A stretch of 36,600 nucleotides of DNA, from assembly GCA_964483145.1 (NCBI GenBank), contig CAZAAK010000013.1, forward strand, positions 1 to 36,600, given 5' to 3'. The stretch comes from Colimorpha sp964483145 (GTDB lineage Bacteria; Bacteroidota; Bacteroidia; Bacteroidales; P3). Under the pieces are notes generated by a model, which saw nothing but the letters and a program-made list of their open reading frames with translations, was not told the DNA's origin and searched no databases. Below are positions 29,392 through 36,600 of the stretch, piece by piece. Made by a program: the position numbers and the translations under genes. Every line of letters begins with the position of its first letter. Positions within the stretch are counted from its first letter, which is position 1.

Positions 29392-30834
29392 ATGGCAAAA
29401 GGATACTACAAGGCGCTATTGATGGCATTGCTGGCGCTATTGCTGGCACAAACGGCTGAGGCGCGCAAAAGGGCGGGCTACGAAATTACGCTCAAGATAG
29501 AGAAAGGAACGGACACAATGCTGATGCTGGGCCATTACTACGGGCGGGGAAATCAGGTTCTGGACACAGCCTATCGCGATAAGCGTGGGCGCTTTGTGTT
29601 TGCCAGCCGCACGAGCACCTTGCCAGAGGGGCTATATTTTATAGCCAACGCGCAGGGGCGGTATGTCGACTTTGTGGTATACGGCGAGCAACCATTTTTT
29701 GAGTTTGAGACCGAGCAGCGCGACTGGAGCTGCTGCATGAAGGTGAAGGGAAGCCGTCAGAACAGTTTTTTCTACGACTTTCACCGTGCCGAGGACACCA
29801 TAGCCGCCGAGATGGAGCGCCAGCGGATGCTGACGGATTCGGCCAAATACGCGGGATATTACCGCAAGGAGCTAAGGAGGCTGGACAGTGTGAAGGTGCG
29901 TTACGCCGAACGGGGTGCAGGGATGTTCCTAGCCAAGATGATGCTTGCCACCAAGGACGTGGCACCGCCAGTGGTGGACGAAAAGGGCGACACGCTGAGC
30001 GAACTGCAGCGGCGCGACTACTTCCTAGCGCACTATTTCGACAACATGCCACTGGAGGAAGAGGCGATACTGAACACGCCGCGCGCGGTGTTCTACGACA
30101 GGGTGATGGGCTTTTTTGACAACGTGCTGCGCTACGCTCCGCCGCAGACGGTGATACAGTATATGGACCCGATGCTTGATAGGGCAAAGCAGGCGCCAAA
30201 GGTGTTCCAATACCTAGTGGTGAGTCTAACGCAGAAGTACCTGCAAAGCAAGGTGATGGTGTATGACGAGATATATGTGCACTTGGTGCAGAAATACTAT
30301 GCCTCGGAGGACAACTGGTGGACCACGCCGAGCTCGATAGAGAAGGAGAGCCGCCGAGCTGCCAAGTGGGAGCGGCTGCTGGTGGGGCGCGAAGCGCCGG
30401 AGCTGATACTCTACGACACGCTGCATGTGCCGCATTCGCTACATGCGATGCCCTATAAGTGGAAGTTGCTGATATTCTGGTCGCCCAACTGCGGCCACTG
30501 CCAGCATATCATCCCAGAGATATACCGGATATTCGACAAATACCAGCAGCAGTACAACCTGTGCGCCTTTACCATCCTAAGCGACCCCGACGACAAAAGC
30601 CGGAAGGAGTGGAAGGAGTTTATGGCCGAACACGGAATGCGGAGCATACACTGGTTGAGCCTCGACGGTGGGGAGGCCAATGTGGATTGGCACGACGTGT
30701 ACGACATCCAGTCCACGCCGCAGATATACCTAATAAACGAAAATAACGTGATAGAGGCCAAGAAACTTGGGGAGGCAAGCCTGGAGGGTGTGCTTACGGC
30801 GATATGCGGTGTCGAGGGCACGAAAAAAGAATAG
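29392..30834 (+). CDS. TlpA-like thioredoxin-fold protein with N-terminal DUF4369-like region
   Basis: A 480-residue exported protein. I start at ATG 29392 because it gives a clean signal peptide (MAKGYYKALLMALLALLLAQ, cleavage after AEA); in-frame ATGs at 29356 and 29368 are possible. The N-terminal part (about 28-130) reads like the beta-rich DUF4369 region (YEITLKIEKGTDTMLMLGHY, DTAYRDKRGRFVF). A helical region follows. The C-terminal thioredoxin-like domain starts near 330 and carries the redox pair Cys367/Cys370 in WSPNCGHCQ, with cis-Pro in STPQIYLI. Proteins of this layout are common in Bacteroidota and act as periplasmic disulfide reductases or isomerases; the substrate is unknown. 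It is 15 bases upstream of the peptidase gene. Confidence 0.85.
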   Translation: MAKGYYKALLMALLALLLAQTAEARKRAGYEITLKIEKGTDTMLMLGHYYGRGNQVLDTAYRDKRGRFVFASRTSTLPEGLYFIANAQGRYVDFVVYGEQPFFEFETEQRDWSCCMKVKGSRQNSFFYDFHRAEDTIAAEMERQRMLTDSAKYAGYYRKELRRLDSVKVRYAERGAGMFLAKMMLATKDVAPPVVDEKGDTLSELQRRDYFLAHYFDNMPLEEEAILNTPRAVFYDRVMGFFDNVLRYAPPQTVIQYMDPMLDRAKQAPKVFQYLVVSLTQKYLQSKVMVYDEIYVHLVQKYYASEDNWWTTPSSIEKESRRAAKWERLLVGREAPELILYDTLHVPHSLHAMPYKWKLLIFWSPNCGHCQHIIPEIYRIFDKYQQQYNLCAFTILSDPDDKSRKEWKEFMAEHGMRSIHWLSLDGGEANVDWHDVYDIQSTPQIYLINENNVIEAKKLGEASLEGVLTAICGVEGTKKE

Positions 30835-30849
30835 CAAAAACGAAACGAT

Positions 30850-32952
<2,103 letters not shown>

Positions 32953-33085
32953 CCCCTCCCCTCCCCCACTGCAAGGTGCGCGGCGCGTGCATCAAACCCA
33001 ACAAGCGCCTTTGCGTGGGCACAGCGCCCCAAAAGGGCAACAGCAAAATAATAGTATAGCAAACAAGCAAAAAAACAAGATAACC

Positions 33086-33283
33086 ATGTCGGAAGTACCA
33101 AACCCCAAAAAACTTTACCGCAACTCCAAGGACAAGCGAATTGCCGGAGTGTGCAGTGGCCTTGCCGAATACCTGGGAGTGGATGCAACGGTGATGCGCA
33201 TTCTTTTTCTGATAGCCCTGTTCTTTGGCAGCGTGGGCTTTTGGATATACTTGATAGTGTGGATATGCGCACCCGAGCGGTGA
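33086..33283 (+). CDS. PspC-domain small membrane protein
   Basis: A 65-residue protein starting at ATG 33086 (MSEVPNPKKLYRNSKDKR). The open frame runs further upstream into the spacer. The PspC pattern is clear: IAGVCSGLAEYLGVDATVMRILFLIALFFG with one hydrophobic helix followed by a second, GFWIYLIVWICAPER. PspC-type proteins are inner-membrane components of envelope-stress responses in other phyla; Bacteroidota carry many stand-alone small copies of unknown role. It lies 133 bases downstream of dcp and is followed by a strong terminator. Confidence 0.85.
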   Translation: MSEVPNPKKLYRNSKDKRIAGVCSGLAEYLGVDATVMRILFLIALFFGSVGFWIYLIVWICAPER

Positions 33284-33376
33284 GGCAGTGCCACCGAGGC
33301 AAGCCCACCCAGGGCGGGGAAGCCATAGCCGGTGCGCGCCACTGGCAGTAAGGCGACTCCAAGCATACAAAGCGAA

Positions 33377-33420
33377 GGGGCAGAAGACGCTACAGCGCGT
33401 CGTCTGCCCCTGCTTTTTTT
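33377..33420 (+). terminator. rho-independent terminator after the PspC gene
   Basis: A 14-bp stem with one mismatch (GGGGCAGAAGACGC at 33377-33390, GCGTCGTCTGCCCC at 33397-33410) and a 6-base loop is followed by TGC and seven T. It separates the plus-strand genes from the convergent glmM. Confidence 0.88.
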
Positions 33421-33439
33421 GTGCCCTGGAATTGCGGAC

Positions 33440-34828
33440 CTAGATTTCGGCCATGACCTGCCGCGCCAGATCGTCGGCGCGCCCCTGGGTGTGGGCTTCG
33501 CTGTAGATGCGTATGATGGGCTCGGTGTTGCTCTTGCGCAGGTGCACCCAGCCATCGGCAAAGTCAATCTTTACACCGTCGATGGTGCTGACTTGACACA
33601 GAGGTGTGGCGCGGTATTTGTCGGCAACCTTCTTCAGCAGGGCGTCCACGTCCATCTCTGGGGAGAGGTCAACGCGGTTTTTGCTGATAACATAGTCGGG
33701 GTAAGTTTGGCGCAGTTGGCTCACCTTAAGGCCTTTCTTGGCTAACAGGGAAAGGAACAGTGCCACGCCCACGAGGGCATCGCGGCCATAGTGCAACTCG
33801 GGGTAGATGACCCCGCCATTGCCTTCGCCACCAATGACGGCACCGCTCCGACGCATCAAGGTGGTGACATTCACCTCGCCCACAGCACTAGCGGCATACT
33901 GGCAACCGGGGTAACGGCAGGTGATATCGCGCAAGGCGCGGGAGGAGGACAGGTTTGAGACGGTGTTGCCAGGGGTGTGCTGCAGCACATAGTCCGCCAC
34001 GCTAACAAGGGTATACTCTTCGCCGAACATCTCGCCGTTTTCGCACACCAGGGCAAGGCGGTCGACATCGGGGTCGACAACAATACCCAGGTCGCAGTGC
34101 TGCTCAACAACAGTATGGGCTATTTGGGAGAGGTTTTGCGGGATAGGCTCGGGGTTGTGGGCGAATTGGCCCGTAGGCTGGCAGTTGAGCTCCACCACAT
34201 CGTTAACGCCCAATGCACGCAACAGACGAGGGATGGCAATGCCGCCAGTGGAGTTGACCGCATCCACAGCCACGCGGAAGCCTGCCCGCCCGATGGCCTG
34301 CGCATCCACGAGCTTAAGGGCGAGGACGCGCTGGATGTGGTGGTCGATGGTGTCGGGGAGATTGTGGACCTGACCGAGGGTGTCGACATCGGCGTAGGCA
34401 AAGTCGTCGTTCTGCGCAATGGCTATCACTTCGGCCCCTTCTTGGGCGTCGATGAACTCGCCGCGGGCGTTAAGGAGCTTGAGGGCGTTCCAGTGCTTGG
34501 GGTTGTGGGAGGCGGTGATGATGATGCCGCCATCGGCGTGTTGGTCGATAACCGTCATCTCGGTTGTGGGGGTGGTGGAAAGGCCTGTTTCGACAACATC
34601 AATGCCCATGCCCTGCAGGGTGGCTACCACCAGGCGGTCGACCATATCACCAGAGAGACGCGCATCGCGGCCAACGACCAAAGAAAGGCGCTTGCCCTCT
34701 TGGTTGCGGCGCTGGAGGAAAGTGCCAAAGGCTGTGGTGAACTTGACCACATCAACGGGGCTTAGGCCGTCGCCCGGCTTGCCGCCGATAGTGCCACGTA
34801 TGCCCGAAATAGATTTGATAAGACTCAT
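33440..34828 (-). CDS. glmM: phosphoglucosamine mutase
   Basis: A 462-residue alpha-D-phosphohexomutase that interconverts glucosamine 6-phosphate and glucosamine 1-phosphate, feeding UDP-GlcNAc for peptidoglycan, lipid A and the wbp sugars. The N-terminus MSLIKSISGIRGTIGG is typical. The phosphorylated serine is Ser107 in TASHNPKHWNALK. The metal loop is DPDVDR with Asp252, 254 and 256. The sugar-binding loop is GGEGNGG and the phosphate-binding loop RKSNTEPIIRIYSE near the C-terminus. I call GlmM rather than phosphomannomutase because of the SNTEP loop and the Bacteroidota form, but the substrate is not proved. It lies 74 bases downstream of the EamA gene, with no promoter box of its own seen, and probably shares its promoter. 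Confidence 0.88.
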   Translation of the reverse strand: MSLIKSISGIRGTIGGKPGDGLSPVDVVKFTTAFGTFLQRRNQEGKRLSLVVGRDARLSGDMVDRLVVATLQGMGIDVVETGLSTTPTTEMTVIDQHADGGIIITASHNPKHWNALKLLNARGEFIDAQEGAEVIAIAQNDDFAYADVDTLGQVHNLPDTIDHHIQRVLALKLVDAQAIGRAGFRVAVDAVNSTGGIAIPRLLRALGVNDVVELNCQPTGQFAHNPEPIPQNLSQIAHTVVEQHCDLGIVVDPDVDRLALVCENGEMFGEEYTLVSVADYVLQHTPGNTVSNLSSSRALRDITCRYPGCQYAASAVGEVNVTTLMRRSGAVIGGEGNGGVIYPELHYGRDALVGVALFLSLLAKKGLKVSQLRQTYPDYVISKNRVDLSPEMDVDALLKKVADKYRATPLCQVSTIDGVKIDFADGWVHLRKSNTEPIIRIYSEAHTQGRADDLARQVMAEI

Positions 34829-34902
34829 AGGATTATATAGCTTTTTGATTGATTTTTGCGGTATGCTTTCCGGCGGGGGAAAACGGCTGATCTAGGCTTG
34901 GA

Positions 34903-35319
34903 TTATTTGTAAAGCATAACGATGCTGCCTGCCGTTATCAGTAGCGCCCCAACGACAACCTTGGCGTTGACGGGCTCGCGAAGGAAGAGAAAGGAGAGGC
35001 AGATGGTGAGCACCACGCTAAGCTTGTCAACGGGGGCCACGCGGGAAACGGGACCAAGCTGCAACGCCTTGAAATAGAAAAGCCAGGAGAGCCCCGTTGC
35101 CGCCCCCGAGAGCAGCAGAAAGAGCCAAGTGTGGGCGGGGATGGTCTTTATGCCGCCGGCATGCCTGCCCGCCAGAACAATGCCCCAAGTGATGAGGAGG
35201 ATGATGGCAGTGCGGATAGCGGTGGCAAGGTCGGAATTGATGTCCTTGACGCCAACCTTGGCAAAGAGCGCTGTAAGGGCTGCAAAAAGAGCAGAAAGAA
35301 GTGCATAAAATTTCCACAT
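34903..35319 (-). CDS. EamA-family half-size transporter
   Basis: A 138-residue membrane protein from ATG 35319 (MWKFYALLSALFAALTALFAK). The open frame extends 50 codons upstream across the promoter. It has about five hydrophobic segments and one EamA (drug/metabolite transporter) repeat with the typical LLSGAATGLSWLFYFKALQLGPVSRVAPVDKLSVVLT and a final LREPVNAKVVVGALLITAG. Single-repeat members work as dimers. Substrate unknown; related half-size proteins carry small metabolites or undecaprenyl-linked sugars. It is the first gene before glmM. Confidence 0.85.
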   Translation of the reverse strand: MWKFYALLSALFAALTALFAKVGVKDINSDLATAIRTAIILLITWGIVLAGRHAGGIKTIPAHTWLFLLLSGAATGLSWLFYFKALQLGPVSRVAPVDKLSVVLTICLSFLFLREPVNAKVVVGALLITAGSIVMLYK

Positions 35320-35417
35320 AAAGCTGTTATTTTTTAGACTAACTCGGCTCGTTGCCAATAAGTTACAGAAAGCTGTAGCCAACCGAAAGCGCGCCAACAC
35401 CGTTTTTTTTGGCGGTG

Positions 35418-35447
35418 CAAAAGTACAAAATGTTTCGGAAATGACAA
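35418..35447 (-). promoter_or_regulatory. complete Bacteroidota promoter of the EamA-glmM operon
   Basis: On the minus strand, TTG (35445-35447) is followed after exactly 19 bases by TACTTTTG (35418-35425). This is the consensus TTG-N19-TAnnTTTG and the best promoter in the window. The leader is about 95 bases and the promoter lies just after the end of the res gene. Confidence 0.75.
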
Positions 35448-35465
35448 GGATTTTTAGGGTTGGCG

Positions 35466-36600
35466 TCATTTCATCACTGCGTTGTATAAGTCTTGGTAAG
35501 TCTTCACCACGCTGTACACCACTTCGCCCGTGCTAATGGCGGCAAAGTGACGGCGGGCGCACTCAATCGTAGCATCTTCGGAACCGCGGAGTTGCGAAGC
35601 CTCGATGTCGTTGCCCTTCGTCTCTGCCACGAAATAGACGTGTTTCACGCCGCTGCCTTCGCGGAAGGCCACAGCCCAGTCGGGGTGGTACTTGCCCATG
35701 GGCGTGTTTATGTAGAAGCCGTTGGGCAGTTTGGTGTAGACCACCACGTCGTCCTCAGCCTCCAACGATTCGGCAAATGACTTCTCTATGCCCTGACTGT
35801 CGAGCACCACCAGGTCGTAGAGCGACTTGGTGCTGGCGATAGCGTCCTTGCCGATGGTGCCGCGCAGAGTGGCTTCGGCAAAGATGTCGGTGTCGAAGGT
35901 GTTGTTGCTCTTCTGATAGCAGATGTGCTGGATGAGCGAAATGGCCTTGCAGTCGTTGATGATGCGCGACGCCTTCACGATAAACTCTTCCGGGTTCATC
36001 TTGAACTGAAGGAATGTGGCAGGCTTGATGCCCTTCAGCATCGCCACGATGGTGCGGCGCGTCAGTCCCGTGCTCTGCACCAGTTCGCCCACGAGGTCGT
36101 AGCTAACGCTCTGTCCCACGGTTTCGCTCACATGCAGCGTCTTCACTTTCTTGGCAGACATGGCTGTGCCTGCCTCCAGTTCCTCGCGGTCGCGGATTGT
36201 CTCCATGCCGCCGCTCTCCACCACGATGCGTATCTCCGTCACGTTCATGTGGTCGTCGAGTTGTCGAGTGGCCTCCTTGATGAGTTTCGGCGTTTCGAAA
36301 CTCACGTTGTAATAAGTGCGCGTGTTGATGCGCTTCCACAGTTCCTGCCACTCTTTCTTGTGGAAGTTCTGCTCGCGGAAGTGTGCCTCTTCCTTGTTGC
36401 GGCCGTTCTCCGGCTTGTATTGGGCGGGGTCGAACACGCGGTCGAGTTCCTTGGCGACAAACTCCTTGAGGTCGTTCACCTCGCCGAAGTTGAGCGTGCC
36501 TGCATTCTTGTCGTCAAAATATCTCTGCGTGAGTTTGCCTTTCTTTATTATTGCTGTCCGGTAAAACTCAAAAGAGCATAAATACCCAGCCCGAAGCCTA
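35466..36600 (-). CDS. res: type III restriction endonuclease subunit Res, C-terminal part (runs off the window)
   Basis: The frame is open to the right edge of the window; the GTG at 36479 is not the true start, since the reading continues upstream with RAGYLCSFEFYRTAIIKKGK and further. About 378 codons are visible. The C-terminal nuclease domain of type III Res enzymes is recognisable: GFYINTPMGKYHPDWAVAF with the catalytic Asp, then HVYFVAETKGN with the Glu-x-Lys of a PD-(D/E)xK site. Upstream is the helical region after the helicase domain. Res cuts DNA away from the recognition site together with the methyltransferase Mod. mod and the helicase part should lie to the right of the window. 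The gene ends 19 bases before the promoter of the next operon. Confidence 0.88.
   Translation of the reverse strand, partial: RLRAGYLCSFEFYRTAIIKKGKLTQRYFDDKNAGTLNFGEVNDLKEFVAKELDRVFDPAQYKPENGRNKEEAHFREQNFHKKEWQELWKRINTRTYYNVSFETPKLIKEATRQLDDHMNVTEIRIVVESGGMETIRDREELEAGTAMSAKKVKTLHVSETVGQSVSYDLVGELVQSTGLTRRTIVAMLKGIKPATFLQFKMNPEEFIVKASRIINDCKAISLIQHICYQKSNNTFDTDIFAEATLRGTIGKDAIASTKSLYDLVVLDSQGIEKSFAESLEAEDDVVVYTKLPNGFYINTPMGKYHPDWAVAFREGSGVKHVYFVAETKGNDIEASQLRGSEDATIECARRHFAAISTGEVVYSVVKTYQDLYNAVMK

Noticed and set aside
33977..34765. 262-codon plus-strand frame opposite glmM
   Set aside because: Antisense shadow of glmM, rich in Gly/Val/Asp, no promoter and no domain.
35925..36581. 218-codon plus-strand frame opposite the restriction gene
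   Set aside because: Antisense to res, which has clear nuclease motifs; His/Leu-rich shadow peptide.

Overview
The window is a chromosomal segment of a Bacteroidota bacterium, most likely an unclassified member of the Bacteroidales. The evidence is the promoter type (TAnnTTTG boxes instead of a sigma-70 -10 box, seen about eight times upstream of real genes), the lack of strong Shine-Dalgarno sequences, and the gene families: type B ribosomal protein L31, a Bacteroidota-type RNA polymerase omega, a Bacteroidota BamD lipoprotein and a DUF4369-like/TlpA fusion. No rRNA, tRNA, IS element or CRISPR array was recognised.

Layout. 1-744 is an AT-rich, apparently non-coding stretch with a perfect hairpin, a 20-bp tandem repeat and a promoter. 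745-1870 holds an accessory cassette of three overlapping small reading frames. The first two look like one gene split by a one-base frame change; the third resembles a divergent InlB/Listeria-Bacteroides repeat domain. 2174-4548 holds rpmE2 (L31) and htpG (Hsp90), each with its own promoter and terminator. 4813-8162 holds rmlB (dTDP-glucose 4,6-dehydratase), a HAD phosphatase and an O-antigen polymerase/ligase-type membrane protein.

8261-16010 reads as a self-contained unit with one promoter and one strong terminator: wbpA, wbpB/wlbA, wbpE/wlbC, wbpI and a 948-residue FAD/Fe-S 2-hydroxyacid dehydrogenase of the YdiJ type. The four wbp genes make a UDP-2,3-diamino-uronic acid precursor. The acetyltransferase step (wbpD) is absent from the window. 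Because characterised WbpB/WlbA enzymes can recycle NAD by reducing 2-oxoglutarate to D-2-hydroxyglutarate, the adjacent dehydrogenase may close a 2-oxoglutarate/D-2-hydroxyglutarate loop. This is the most interesting hypothesis in the window.

21059 down to 16025 (minus strand) is a probable operon: guaA, a LysM/periplasmic-binding-protein fusion, lpxC, lpxA and a small Cys-rich lipoprotein. LpxC is a stand-alone enzyme here, not the LpxC-FabZ fusion usual in Bacteroidota. 21501-29122 (plus strand) runs bamD, rpoZ, coaBC, a lytic transglycosylase, uvrA and a DUF819 membrane protein. The bamD start codon sits almost on top of its promoter, and the DUF819 protein seems to need a non-ATG start. 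29392-33283 holds a TlpA-like thioredoxin lipoprotein-neighbour, an M3 metallopeptidase lipoprotein and a PspC-domain protein. 35319 down to 33440 (minus) holds an EamA half-transporter and glmM behind a textbook Bacteroidota promoter. The right edge holds the C-terminal part of a type III restriction endonuclease (Res) that continues past the window.

Overall theme: cell-envelope building. Nucleotide-sugar synthesis (RmlB, Wbp, GlmM), polysaccharide polymerisation or ligation, lipid A synthesis (LpxC, LpxA), outer-membrane protein assembly (BamD) and peptidoglycan turnover are interspersed with housekeeping genes and two accessory islands at the window ends.
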